Source of the DNA: Streptomyces nigra
GTDB lineage: Bacteria; Actinomycetota; Actinomycetes; Streptomycetales; Streptomycetaceae
Assembly (NCBI RefSeq): GCF_003074055.1
Contig: NZ_CP029043.1
Coordinates: 4,704,501 to 4,768,500 of the forward strand
Direction: 5' to 3'
DNA length: 64,000 bases
Shown here: piece by piece, positions 35,459-44,800 of the stretch
Numbering within the stretch: the stretch's first letter is position 1
How the letters are laid out: every line of letters starts with the position of its first letter
Notes under the pieces: generated by a model
The model's database searches: none
Told to the model about the DNA's origin: nothing
Seen by the model: only the letters and a program-made list of their open reading frames with translations
Position numbers and translations under genes: made by a program

Positions 35459-35983
35459 TCAGGACGCGGCCGGCGCCTCGGGGCCGGTAGTGCCGGTCTG
35501 GGCCATCCGCGCCGACAGCGCGACGTTGAAGCGGGTGAGCAGCGAGCAGAACGCCTCGCGTTCCTCCGGCGCCCAGTCGTGCGTCAGCTCGGCCATCAAC
35601 TGACGGCGCGAGGAGCGCACTTCCTCCAGCCGGGACTGCCCGCGCGGGGACAGCTGCAGCACGACCGCGCGCCCGTCCTCCGGGTGCGAGGTGCGCTTGA
35701 CGAGACCCGTGTCGACCAGCGGGGCGACCTGCCGGGTGACCGTCGAGGAGTCGATCCCCATGCTCGCCGCGAGCGCCTTGACGCCCATGGGGCCCTCTTT
35801 GTCCAGGCGGTTGAGCAGCAGGTACGCGGCGCGGTCCATGGAGTTGCGCACCTGGCCGACACCACCGAGGCGGGTCTGTTCGGCACGGCGGGCGAACACC
35901 GCCACCTCGTGCTGCAGCGTGTCGAGGAGACCGCTGTCAGCGACGGTCGTCATGTCCATCGACATGTCAGGTGTTGTGGGCAT
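35459..35983 (-). CDS. MarR-family transcriptional regulator
   Basis: This is a 174-residue regulator. The winged helix-turn-helix spans residues about 50-115 (MDRAAYLLLNRLDKEGPMGVKALAASMGIDSSTVTRQVAPLVDTGLVKRTSHPEDGRAVVLQLSPRG), flanked by dimerisation helices. The two aspartates of the wing (HPEDGRA) are conserved. It is divergent to ilvA with 144 bp between starts. That region carries no clear palindrome, so I do not claim it controls ilvA. The ATG at 35983 lacks a strong ribosome site; in-frame ATGs at 35965 and 35959 are alternatives, so the start is approximate. Confidence 0.87.
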   Translation of the reverse strand: MPTTPDMSMDMTTVADSGLLDTLQHEVAVFARRAEQTRLGGVGQVRNSMDRAAYLLLNRLDKEGPMGVKALAASMGIDSSTVTRQVAPLVDTGLVKRTSHPEDGRAVVLQLSPRGQSRLEEVRSSRRQLMAELTHDWAPEEREAFCSLLTRFNVALSARMAQTGTTGPEAPAAS

Positions 35984-36127
35984 GGCCGGAGGCTCACTTC
36001 ATGAAGGGGTGCTGGGTTGGGGGACAGGGTACGCGGCTGGGACGCGGGGTGTACCGACGCTGCGCAATCCCGTCTCGCCGCTTGGTCACACCGCAAAGTA
36101 GCGCCTGTGAACTGGGAGACTGAGGAC

Positions 36128-37357
36128 ATGAACCACCGCACGCCCTACGCGCTGCCCCCGGTCACCCTCGACGACGTGCGCGGCGCCCAGAAGATGCTGA
36201 GCGGTGTGGCCCGGGTGACCGCGATGGAGGGCAGCAGGCATCTGTCGCAGCTGGTCGGCGCCCCGGTGCACCTCAAGTGCGAGAACCTCCAGCGGACCGG
36301 ATCGTTCAAGCTGCGCGGCGCCTACGTCCGGATCGCCGGGCTGCTCCCCGAGGAGCGGGCCGCCGGGGTCGTGGCCGCGAGCGCCGGCAACCACGCGCAG
36401 GGCGTCGCCCTCGCGTCCTCGCTGCTCGGCGTGCGCTCCACGGTGTTCATGCCGAAGGGCGCCCCGCTGCCCAAGATCAGCGCCACCCGTGACTACGGCG
36501 CCGAGGTGCGCCTGCACGGCCAGGTGGTCGACGAGACGCTGGCCGCCGCGCAGGAGTACGCGGCCGAGACCGGCGCGGTGTTCATCCACCCCTTCGACCA
36601 CCCCGACATCATCGCCGGGCAGGGCACGGTCGGCCTGGAGATCCTGGAGCAGTGCCCGGAGGTGCGCACCGTCGTCGTCGGCATCGGCGGGGGAGGGCTC
36701 GCGGCCGGGATCGCGATGGCGGTGAAGACGCTCCGCCCGGACGTACGGATCGTGGGCGTGCAGGCGGAGGGCGCGGCGGCCTACCCGCCCTCGCTGGCGG
36801 CCGGGCGTCCCGTCGCGGTCGAGCATCCGGCGACGATGGCGGACGGCATCAAGGTGGGCCGGCCCGGCGACGTGCCGTTCCGGATCATCGGCGATCTGGT
36901 GGACGAGGTCCGCACGGTCACCGAGGACGAGCTGGCCGCGGCACTGCTGCTGTGCCTGGAGCGGGCCAAGCTGGTCGTGGAGCCGGCCGGGGCGAGCCCG
37001 GTCGCGGCGCTGCTGAGCGACCCGGGCTCCTTCGAGGGTCCCGTCGTCGCCGTGCTGTCCGGCGGCAACGTCGACCCGGTGCTGCTCCAGCGGGTCCTGC
37101 GGCACGGCATGGCCGCGCAGGGCCGCTACCTGGCCGTACGGCTGCGGCTCACCGACCGGCCGGGGGCGCTCGCCTCGCTGCTCGGGGCGTTGTCAGTGGT
37201 GGACGCTAACGTCCTCGACGTGGGCCATGCCCGGACCGATCCACGGCTCGGGCTCACGGAGGCGGAGGTCGAACTGCACCTGGAGACCAAGGGGCGCGAG
37301 CACTGCGCCGAGGTCGGCGAGGCGCTGCGGGCGGCGGGCTACACCGTCATCGGCTGA
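36128..37357 (+). CDS. ilvA: threonine ammonia-lyase (threonine dehydratase) with ACT domain
   Basis: This is a 409-residue PLP enzyme that deaminates threonine to 2-oxobutanoate, which feeds isoleucine synthesis and propionyl-CoA. The PLP lysine is K61 in TGSFKLRGAY. The phosphate-binding loop is GIGGGGLAAG, and SAGNHAQGVA is the substrate loop. The C-terminal 80 residues form one ACT regulatory domain (LAVRLRLTDRPGALASLLGALS). With one ACT domain it has the length of the catabolic-type or Corynebacterium-like enzyme rather than the long two-domain E. coli IlvA. The start is ATG 36128 with GAGGAC upstream. Confidence 0.93.
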   Translation: MNHRTPYALPPVTLDDVRGAQKMLSGVARVTAMEGSRHLSQLVGAPVHLKCENLQRTGSFKLRGAYVRIAGLLPEERAAGVVAASAGNHAQGVALASSLLGVRSTVFMPKGAPLPKISATRDYGAEVRLHGQVVDETLAAAQEYAAETGAVFIHPFDHPDIIAGQGTVGLEILEQCPEVRTVVVGIGGGGLAAGIAMAVKTLRPDVRIVGVQAEGAAAYPPSLAAGRPVAVEHPATMADGIKVGRPGDVPFRIIGDLVDEVRTVTEDELAAALLLCLERAKLVVEPAGASPVAALLSDPGSFEGPVVAVLSGGNVDPVLLQRVLRHGMAAQGRYLAVRLRLTDRPGALASLLGALSVVDANVLDVGHARTDPRLGLTEAEVELHLETKGREHCAEVGEALRAAGYTVIG

Positions 37358-37464
37358 CCCGGTCGTCGGCCGTCTGCCACCGGCCATCGATCGCCGGCCG
37401 CCGGCGGTCCGGCACCGGTCGAACGCCCTCCGGTCCTCCCAGGTCACTCGTTCGGGAAACTCCA

Positions 37465-37493
37465 TTGAGAGACGCGATACATCGCGTTATGGT
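37465..37493 (+). promoter_or_regulatory. promoter of the DrrAB-type exporter with an operator in the spacer
   Basis: TTGAGA (37465-37470), exactly 17 bp, then TATGGT (37488-37493). The spacer holds ACGCGAT-AC-ATCGCGT (37472-37487), a 7-bp inverted repeat. A bound repressor would cover both promoter elements. The likely transcript start is near 37500, giving a leader of about 78 nt. Confidence 0.75.
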
Positions 37494-37577
37494 GTGTCCC
37501 GTAATTCCGCCATCGTGCGGCATGAAAAGTGCAAACCTAGGCTTCTGCGAAGCTTCCCCGACGACGTGGAGATCCAT

Positions 37578-38558
37578 ATGCCAGGCGCGATCCATGCCGA
37601 AGGCCTGGTGAAAACCTTCGGTGACGTAAGGGCTCTGGACGGCGTCGACCTCGACGTCCCCGAGGGCACGGTCCTCGGTCTGCTCGGGCCGAACGGCGCG
37701 GGCAAGACGACGACGGTCCGCTGTCTGACGACCCTGCTGCGCCCCGACAGCGGCAAGGCGGTCGTCGCGGGCCTCGACGTCCTGCGGCAGCCCGACGCCG
37801 TACGCCGCTCCATCGGCCTGTCCGGCCAGTTCGCGGCGGTCGACGAGTACCTGACCGGCCGGGAGAACCTCCAGATGGTCGGGCAGCTGTACCAGATGAA
37901 GGCGCAGGCGGCGAAGGTCCGCGCGAACGAGCTGCTGGAGCAGTTCGACCTCGCCGACGCCGCAGACCGCACCGCCAAGACGTACTCGGGCGGTATGCGC
38001 CGCCGGCTCGACCTCGCGGCCGCCCTGGTGGTCTCCCCGCCCGTGATGTTCATGGACGAGCCGACCACCGGCCTCGACCCGCGCAACCGCCAGTTGCTCT
38101 GGGAGGTCATCAAGCGCCTGGTCTCCGGCGGTACGACGCTGCTGCTGACCACGCAGTACCTGGAGGAGGCCGACCACCTCGCGCACGAGATCGCCGGCGT
38201 CGACCACGGCCGGGTGATCGCCAAGGGCACCTCCGACGAGCTCAAGGCCCGCACCGGCGGTGAGCGCGTCGAGGTCGTCGTGCACGAGCGCGAGGCCATA
38301 CAGCCCGCGTCCGAGGTGCTGCGCGGCTTCGGCAAGGGCGAGACCACCGTCGAGGACCACATGCGCAAGCTCACCGTGCCGGTGACCGGCGGCGCCAAGC
38401 TCCTCGCCGAGGTCATCCGCGAGCTCGACGCCCGCGGCATCGAGATCGACGACATCGGCCTGCGCCGCCCCACCCTCGACGACGTCTTCCTGTCCCTGAC
38501 GGGCCACGCCGCCGAGGCCGAGACCGACGAGAGCGTCAAGGAGGAGACGGCGAAGTGA
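37578..38558 (+). CDS. DrrA-type multidrug ABC transporter ATP-binding protein
   Basis: This is a 326-residue ATPase of the daunorubicin-resistance class. Walker A is GPNGAGKTTT at 37-46, the signature is YSGGMRRRLDLAAAL, Walker B is VMFMDEPTTGLDP, and the H-loop is TTQYLEEADHLAHEIAGVDHG. About 85 C-terminal residues form the DrrA-specific domain (RVEVVVHEREAIQPASEVLRGF; RRPTLDDVFLSLTGH). It exports amphipathic drugs or lipids with its DrrB partner, whose GTG start overlaps its stop by 4 nt. GTGGAGA precedes the ATG. Control is expected through the palindrome in its promoter. Confidence 0.94.
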   Translation: MPGAIHAEGLVKTFGDVRALDGVDLDVPEGTVLGLLGPNGAGKTTTVRCLTTLLRPDSGKAVVAGLDVLRQPDAVRRSIGLSGQFAAVDEYLTGRENLQMVGQLYQMKAQAAKVRANELLEQFDLADAADRTAKTYSGGMRRRLDLAAALVVSPPVMFMDEPTTGLDPRNRQLLWEVIKRLVSGGTTLLLTTQYLEEADHLAHEIAGVDHGRVIAKGTSDELKARTGGERVEVVVHEREAIQPASEVLRGFGKGETTVEDHMRKLTVPVTGGAKLLAEVIRELDARGIEIDDIGLRRPTLDDVFLSLTGHAAEAETDESVKEETAK

Positions 38559-39355
38559 GCGCCATCAACGATTCCGCGGTCATCGCCCGCAGAAACCTGA
38601 TCCGGATGGCCCGGATCCCCGAGATGCTGATCTTCGGGCTGATCCAGCCGATCATGTTCGTGGTGCTGTTCACCTATGTGTTCGGCGGCTCGATCCAGGT
38701 CGGCTCCTCCACCTCCACCCAGGCCTACCGCGAGTTCCTGATGGCCGGCATCTTCGCCCAGACGGTCACCTTCGCGACCGCCGGTGCGGGCGCCGGTATC
38801 GCGGACGACATGCACAAGGGCCTGATCGACCGCTTCCGCTCCCTGCCGATGGCGCGCGGCGCGGTCCTGACCGGCCGCACCCTCGCCGACCTGGTGCAGA
38901 CCGCGCTCACCCTCGTCGTCCTCGCGGTCGTCGCCGTGATCGTCGGCTGGCGCACCCATGAGAACGCGGGCAAGGTGCTCGCCGGCTTCGGTCTGCTCCT
39001 GCTCCTCGGGTACGCGTTCTCGTGGATCGGCGCGCTGATCGGTCTGAGCGTGCGCACCCCGGAGGCGGCGACCTCGGGCGGTCTGATCTGGCTGTTCCCG
39101 CTGACGTTCATCTCGAACGCCTTCGTGGACGCCAACCAGATGCCGACCTTCCTGCGGCACATCGCCGAGTGGAACCCGTTCAGTGCCACCGTGCAGGCCT
39201 GCCGGGAGCTGTTCGGCAACCTGCCGCCGGGCTTCAAGGCACCCGACGCCTGGCCCATGCAGCACCCGGTGTGGGCCTCACTGATCTGGTCCGTGCTGAT
39301 CATCGCGTTCTTCCGCACCCTGGCCGTGCGCAAGTACCGCTCCGCGACGGCGTGA
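38555..39355 (+). CDS. DrrB-type ABC-2 transporter permease
   Basis: This is a 266-residue permease of the ABC-2 family with six predicted helices. Helix 1 is near MLIFGLIQPIMFVVLFTYVFGG, and the family motifs GIFAQTVTFATAGAGAGIADDMHKGLIDRFRSLPMARGAVLTGRTLADL and LIWLFPLTFISNAFVDANQMPTFLRHIAEWNPFSATVQACRELF are present. The second of these is diagnostic of DrrB proteins. The GTG start overlaps the drrA stop (GTGA), so the subunits are made together. The substrate is not predictable from sequence. Confidence 0.94.
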   Translation: MSAINDSAVIARRNLIRMARIPEMLIFGLIQPIMFVVLFTYVFGGSIQVGSSTSTQAYREFLMAGIFAQTVTFATAGAGAGIADDMHKGLIDRFRSLPMARGAVLTGRTLADLVQTALTLVVLAVVAVIVGWRTHENAGKVLAGFGLLLLLGYAFSWIGALIGLSVRTPEAATSGGLIWLFPLTFISNAFVDANQMPTFLRHIAEWNPFSATVQACRELFGNLPPGFKAPDAWPMQHPVWASLIWSVLIIAFFRTLAVRKYRSATA

Positions 39356-39386
39356 CCGGCTCCGGGCAGCGCCCCGGACACGGCGG

Positions 39387-39416
39387 AGCCCCCGGTGCCG
39401 ATCGGCGCCGGGGGCT
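39387..39416. terminator. bidirectional terminator between the drrB-type gene and greA
   Basis: Thirteen-base arms (AGCCCCCGGTGCC and GGCGCCGGGGGCT, one mismatch) with a 4-nt loop are followed by CTT on the plus strand. Confidence 0.85.
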
Positions 39417-39439
39417 CTTGTGAAGGTGAAGGGGCCGGG

Positions 39440-39940
39440 TCAGCCGCTGTAGGGCTCGGCCTTGAGGATCCGTACGGACGCCTTCTTGCCGTTGGGCAGC
39501 TCGTACTCCGCGTCCTCGCCGACCTTGTGGCCGATCACGCCGGAGCCCAGCGGGGACTGCGGGGAGTACGTCTCGATGTCCGAGCTCGCGTACTCGCGGG
39601 AGGCCAGCAGGAAGGTCATCGTGTCGTCCTCGTCGCCGTCGAAGGCGATCGTCACGACCATCCCGGGCGCCACCGCGCCGTCCGCCGACGCCGGGGCCTC
39701 ACCGACCTTCGCGTTCTCCAGGAGCTGGGTCAGCTGGCGCACGCGGAGCTCCTGCTTGCCCTGCTCCTCCTTGGCCGCGTGGTACCCGCCGTTCTCGCGC
39801 AGGTCCCCCTCCTCGCGCGCGGCCGCGATCTTGGCTGCGATCTCCGTGCGCGCAGGACCAGACAGGTACTCCAGCTCGGCCCTGAGCTGGTTGTACGCCT
39901 CCTGGGTCAGCCAGGTGACGTTCTCGCTGGTCTGGGTCAC
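39440..39940 (-). CDS. greA: transcription elongation factor GreA
   Basis: This 166-residue factor rescues backtracked RNA polymerase by stimulating transcript cleavage. The N-terminal coiled coil contains the conserved tip acidic pair (AREEGDLRENGGYHAAKEEQGKQE, with the D-x-x-E near residues 45-48). The C-terminal FKBP-like domain includes SREYASSDIETYSPQSPLGSGVIGHKVGE. GAGGAG lies 7 nt before the GTG at 39940, which fits the family start better than the frame opening upstream. It is transcribed alone, converging on the exporter genes. Confidence 0.95.
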   Translation of the reverse strand: MTQTSENVTWLTQEAYNQLRAELEYLSGPARTEIAAKIAAAREEGDLRENGGYHAAKEEQGKQELRVRQLTQLLENAKVGEAPASADGAVAPGMVVTIAFDGDEDDTMTFLLASREYASSDIETYSPQSPLGSGVIGHKVGEDAEYELPNGKKASVRILKAEPYSG

Positions 39941-40079
39941 AGGTGCTCCTCGTCGGTACTGGGAATACAAAGCATCGCCCTACCCAGAAGAATGTTCCTT
40001 CACGGATGGGCGAAACCACGAGCCTAACAATTGGATGCCCGCAGGGGGAGGACATAAGCCACAGGATTTACATCACCGC

Positions 40080-40095
40080 AGGTCAGACCTGACCT
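40080..40095. promoter_or_regulatory. palindrome in the gap between the greA start and the DUF4307 stop
   Basis: AGGTCA and TGACCT are separated by GACC, a perfect 6-bp inverted repeat. It lies about 140 bp upstream of the greA start codon and 55 bp past the stop of the DUF4307 gene. It may be an operator for greA or a weak hairpin. Confidence 0.4.
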
Positions 40096-40150
40096 ATTCC
40101 GGGTGAATGCGGTCGGTGTCGAGCGCTTTCGCGCCGCTGTACCGGGGCGG

Positions 40151-40549
40151 TCAGCCGGCGTGGCAGCCGAGCAGCTCGGCCGTCGTCCCCCGGGCCGTCG
40201 TACGGAGCGTGACGACCTTGTCGATCCGGGTCTCGTCACCGTCGAACCGGAAGTCCGCCCGGCCCACCTCGGCGCCGCTCTCGGACTGCGAGCGCACCGT
40301 GCAGTAGCCGGTGGCGCCGGCGTCCTTGCGGACCTCCAGATGCACGTGCACCGCGTTCTCGGCGGCGTCGAACTCGATCACCTCGGCGCTGATCTTGTTC
40401 TGGCCGACGTAGTGGTAGCCGAAGTACCCCACCAGGGCCAGCAGCAGCACCCCGAGCACCCCGCCGACGACCCTGAGGGTGCGGTCGGCGCGCGCGTCCG
40501 AGGAACGGCCGTAACGGCCCTCGGGCGGTCGCGTGCTCACCGTACTCAT
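40151..40549 (-). CDS. DUF4307-family membrane protein
   Basis: This is a 132-residue protein with a basic cytosolic head (PPEGRYGRSSDARADRT), one transmembrane helix (LRVVGGVLGVLLLALVGYFGYHYV) and an outer beta-rich domain. That domain has two cysteines (GYCTVRSQ and LLGCHAG) likely to form a disulfide. The pattern ISAEVIEFDAAENAVHVHLEVRKD is typical of DUF4307, an actinobacterial family often found next to mca, as here (divergent, 147 bp apart). Its function is unknown. GGAGGACGATC precedes the ATG. Confidence 0.85.
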   Translation of the reverse strand: MSTVSTRPPEGRYGRSSDARADRTLRVVGGVLGVLLLALVGYFGYHYVGQNKISAEVIEFDAAENAVHVHLEVRKDAGATGYCTVRSQSESGAEVGRADFRFDGDETRIDKVVTLRTTARGTTAELLGCHAG

Positions 40550-40696
40550 GATCGTCCTCCCGGCCGGAGCGGAACGGATGTCCCGAAACAGGGCCTCCGG
40601 GCCGTACCCCGGAATTATCCGCCCCCCGATTCGGTCACTATAGAAGCCGCCGATCGCACCGGGGCACGCCGGGGCGCCGACTACGAGGATTGAGTC

Positions 40697-41578
40697 TTGA
40701 CTGACCAGCTGCGACTGATGGCCGTCCACGCCCACCCCGACGACGAGTCGAGCAAGGGCGCGGCCACCATGGCGAAGTACGTGTCCGAGGGGGTGGACGT
40801 GCTGGTCGTGACCTGCACGGGCGGGGAGCGCGGCTCCATCCTCAACCCGAAGCTCCAGGGCGACCCGTACATCGAGGAGCACATCCACGAGGTGCGCAAG
40901 AAGGAGATGGACGAGGCCCGCCAGATCCTCGGCGTCAAGCAGGAGTGGCTCGGCTTCGTCGACTCCGGCCTGCCCGAGGGCGACCCGCTGCCCCCGCTCC
41001 CCGAGGGCTGCTTCGCCCTGGAGGACGTCGACAAGGCGGCCGGCGAGCTGGTGAAGCAGATCCGCTCGTTCCGCCCGCAGGTGATCACGACCTACGACGA
41101 GAACGGCGGCTACCCGCACCCCGACCACATCATGACCCACAAGATCTCGATGGTGGCCTTCGAGGGCGCGGCCGACACCGAGAAGTACCCGGAGGCCGAG
41201 TTCGGCCCCGCGTACCAGCCGCTGAAGCTCTACTACAACCAGGGCTTCAACCGCCCCCGCACCGAGACCCTGCACCAGGCCATGCTCGACCGCGGCCTGG
41301 AGTCGCCGTACGGGGACTGGCTCAAGCGCTGGGACGAGTTCGAGCGCACCGAGCGGACCCTCACCACGCACGTCCCGTGCGCGGAGTTCTATGAGATCCG
41401 CGACAAGGCGCTGATCGCCCACGCCACCCAGATCGACCCCGACGGCGGCTGGTTCCGCGTGCCGCTGGAGCTCCAGAAGGAGGTCTGGCCGACCGAGGAG
41501 TACGAGCTGGCGAAGTCGCTCGTCGCCACCTCCCTCCCCGAGGACGACCTCTTCGCAGGCATCCGGGACAATGCCTGA
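40697..41578 (+). CDS. mca: mycothiol S-conjugate amidase
   Basis: This 293-residue zinc enzyme cleaves mycothiol conjugates of electrophiles so that the mercapturate can be exported, the detoxification branch of mycothiol chemistry. The metal and acid-base residues are in HAHPDDES (His13, Asp16) at 11-18 and HPDH (His144) at 141-144, in the order of the MshB/Mca LmbE-like family. The length and QGFNRPRTETLHQAMLDRG segment point to Mca rather than MshB. The start is TTG 40697 with GAGGATTG upstream. The next small membrane gene overlaps or abuts its stop. Confidence 0.94.
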   Translation: MTDQLRLMAVHAHPDDESSKGAATMAKYVSEGVDVLVVTCTGGERGSILNPKLQGDPYIEEHIHEVRKKEMDEARQILGVKQEWLGFVDSGLPEGDPLPPLPEGCFALEDVDKAAGELVKQIRSFRPQVITTYDENGGYPHPDHIMTHKISMVAFEGAADTEKYPEAEFGPAYQPLKLYYNQGFNRPRTETLHQAMLDRGLESPYGDWLKRWDEFERTERTLTTHVPCAEFYEIRDKALIAHATQIDPDGGWFRVPLELQKEVWPTEEYELAKSLVATSLPEDDLFAGIRDNA

Positions 41579-41825
41579 CATGAGCGCAAGCGCAAGCCTG
41601 GCAATGACCCACCTCGCCACCCTCGCCAAGGAGGTGGACGAGGACAAGGTCACTCCCGGCGTCCTCGGTTTCATCGTCTTCGCGGTGATGGCCCTGGCGG
41701 TGTGGGCCCTGATGAAGTCGATGAACCGGCACATGGGCCGGGTCGAGTTCACGGAGGCCCCCGACCCGGAGGCCGACGCCGCCGACGGGGCGACGACGGG
41801 CGCGGACGGGCGCAAGCAGGGCTGA
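41571..41825 (+). CDS. small single-pass membrane protein downstream of mca
   Basis: This is 84 residues from ATG 41571, which overlaps the mca stop by 8 nt, or 81 residues from ATG 41580. A short head (SLAMTHLATLAKEVDEDKVTP) precedes one transmembrane helix (GVLGFIVFAVMALAVWALM) and a basic KSMNRHMGRV, followed by an acidic tail. It resembles small membrane proteins that recur after mca in Streptomyces, but their role is unknown. Neither start has a good ribosome site, which suits coupling to mca translation. Confidence 0.75.
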   Translation: MPDMSASASLAMTHLATLAKEVDEDKVTPGVLGFIVFAVMALAVWALMKSMNRHMGRVEFTEAPDPEADAADGATTGADGRKQG

Positions 41826-41835
41826 CGCGACCACC

Positions 41836-41865
41836 CCGGCGGCCCCGTCAGCGCGGGGCCGCCGG
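41836..41865. terminator. hairpin between the small membrane gene and the STAND gene
   Basis: Twelve-base perfect arms (CCGGCGGCCCCG and complement) with a 6-nt loop. The stop codon of the minus-strand gene lies partly in the loop, so the right arm is within its coding sequence. Confidence 0.75.
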
Positions 41866-44800
41866 AGCGACGCCCATGACCTCCCGCGCGGGGCGGTTCG
41901 GCACCATGCCGAGCCGCCATGCCTGCCATCCCGCCTCCAGCTCCACACCCCGCTCCAGCAGCAGCCGGTACGCCTCCAGGCACTCCGCCAGCCTGCCGTC
42001 CCGCAGCGGATGCCCCGCCCGAGCGAGCTGCGCCAGCTCCTCCAGCGCCACCGCCGTACCCACCTCCACGCCGCCCGGGGCCGCGTACGGCAGCAGCGTG
42101 CAGCGCAGGAAGCGCGCCCAGTCCTCCCCGCGCAGATCCCCGTAGGACGCGAACAGCGTCACCGCCTCGTCGCACAGGTCCAGCGCCTGCCCGGTCCGGG
42201 CGTTCCCGCCGTCCACCACGGCCAGCTCCAGACACGTCCACGCCTCCCCGTGCGCGACACCGATGCGCTGGAAGTCGGCGCGCGCGTCGACCAGGAGCTG
42301 CCGGGCGAAGCCGGAGTTGCGCAGCGAGCCCGTCTGCACCGCCCGCTGGTCGCGGGTCACCCGCGCCGAGTGGTGCCGGGCGCACGCCAGGCCGTACACG
42401 TCCCGCATCCGGGAGAACATCGTGCGCGACCGCTCCAGCTCCCGCACCGCCCGGTCCAGGTCGCCGGTCTCCTCCAGGGCCTGCCCCAGGTAGTACACGG
42501 ACCACGCCTCGCCGCGCGCGTCCTCGTTGTCCCGGTGCCGGGCCGCCGCCTGCCGCAGCCCCTCCACCGCGGGCGCCGGGTCACCGGCCACCAGCCGCGC
42601 CCGCGCCAGCTGCGTCAGCGCCCACGCCTCGCCGCGCGCGTCCCGCGTCCGCCCGTACAGCTCGAGAGCCGCCCGCAGATCCGCCTCGGCCCGCGGCACG
42701 TCCCCGCTCCGCAGCTCCAGCTGGCCCAGCTGGAAGTGCGCCCACGCCTCACCGTGCAGGGACTCCCCGGCCCGGTGCAGCGCCAGCGACCGAGTCAGCA
42801 GCGCCCGGGACTCCGCGACCCGGCCCCGGTCCCGCTCCACGGCCGCCAGCGCGTGCATCGTCCACGCCCGGTCCGTCGCCAGCGCGGGCGCCGCCTGCAG
42901 GTCCAGCGCCTCCCGCAGCCGCGCCGCCGCCTCCGTGAGATTGCCCTGGTGGTGCAGCGTGATCCCCAGCGAGCACAGGGCGCGCGCCGCGCCCGCGTCG
43001 TGATGGGCCTCCCGGTAGAGGTCCACCACCGACGCCAGGGTCGCCCGCGCCTTGTCCAGCTCGCCGAGCTGCCGGGCCGCGATGCCCGTGCGCCACTGCA
43101 CCGAGCGCACCAGCAGCCCCTGGTCCACGGCCTGCGCCAGCTCGCTGATCTCACCGAGGCGGTACAGGTCGCCGCGCAGCAGGCAGTAGTCGCACAGCGC
43201 ACCCAGCAGATTCAGCACCGGTCCCTGGTCGACGCCCTCCGCGTGCCGCAGCGCCGCCGTGATGAAGCTCGACTCCTCGTCCAGCCACCGCAGCGCCTCG
43301 TCCGGCGAGGCGAAGCCGTGCGGGCTGAACCGGTCCGAGCGGGTCGACACGTTGCCGTCCACCAGCCGCAGCACCGAGTCCGCCAGATCGGCGTAGCTCG
43401 TGATCAGCCGCTCCTGCGCCGCCGTACGCTCCGCCGGGTCCTCCTCGTCGAGGAGCCGGGCGTGGGCGAAGGCCCGCACCACGTCGTGCAGCCGGTAGCG
43501 GTCGCCGCGCACATGGTCGATCAGACCGGCGTCCGCCAGCCCCGCCAGCAGTCGGCCCGCCTCCGCCCGGTCCGTGGCCAGCAGCGCCGCCGCGGCGGCC
43601 GCCCCCAGCGACGCGCGGCCCGCCAGCGCCAGCCGGCGCAGCAGCCGCCGGCCCGCCTCGCCCTGGTCGGTGTACCGCAGCCACAGCACCCGCTCACCCG
43701 GCCCCACCGGCCCGTACGCCCCCAGGTCGCCCGCCAGCGCCCGCGGCGATCTCGGACCCAGCGACGAACCCGCGATCCGCAGCGCCAGCGGAAGCCCGCC
43801 GCACAGCTCACGGATCCGGTCCGCGGCCTGCGCGTCGTACGGCCCCGAGGCGTCCCGCGCGGCCGCCGCCAGCAGCTCCTCGGAACCGGCCGCGTCCAGC
43901 GGCTCCACCGGCAGCCGGTGCACCCGCGCCGCAAGGCCCGCCGGCAGCTCCAGCGGCTCCCGGGCCGTCACCAGGACCAGGCTGTCGGACCGCTCCGGCA
44001 CCAGCGCGGCGACCTGCTCCGCGTCCCGGGCGTCGTCCAGGATCACCGTGACCGGCACCCCGGCCAGATGCTGGTGGTACAGCTCGCCCAGCCGTTTGAC
44101 CTGCTGCCCGGCCGACGCGCGCTCCCGGAACAACAACTGCTCGCGCGGGGCGCCCAGCCGGTTGAGCAGATGCAGCAGCGCCTCCCGGGTGGTCAGCGGC
44201 GGCTCCTCCGGGCTGTCCCCGCGCAGATCCACCACGCACGCCCCCCGGAACTGGTCCTTCAGCTCATGGGCCGCCCGCACCGCCAGCGCGGTACGGCCGC
44301 TGCCCGGCGGCCCGTGCAGCACGACCACCGTCGGCCGGGTCTCCGTGCTCGCCCGCCCCGCCTGCACCCACTGCCGGATCCCGGCCAGTTCCCGCCGCCG
44401 GCCCGCGAACGGCTCCGCCGGGTCCGGCAGCTGCCCGAACGACTGCGCCAGCACCCCGCGGCCGCGCGCCGCCGCGCTCTTGTCCGCCCCCTTCAGCCGG
44501 GGCGCAGGCCCGCCCGCCGCGCCCAGCACCCGCTGCTGGTCCAGGAACGGACGGATGCCCCGCACCTCCAGGGCCGTCAGCCACTGCAGACGCAACTGCT
44601 CGGGCCCGCCCGGCTGCCCCGCCGCCCCGGCCCGGTGATGCGCCGCGGGCAGATGGGCGCCCGCCACCTTCGCCACCGCGGCCGCCGCGCCGATCACGCC
44701 CACCGTCGCGCCCACGCCGAGCGCGGTGCCCGCCCCGGTGCCGAGCGCCAGATCCGACACGGTCGCCGCGAGCGCCGCGACCGCGGCCACCATCAGCGGC

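Noticed and set aside
35984..36127. MarR operator controlling ilvA
   Set aside because: No convincing palindrome is visible in the 144-bp divergent region, so the link is unsupported.
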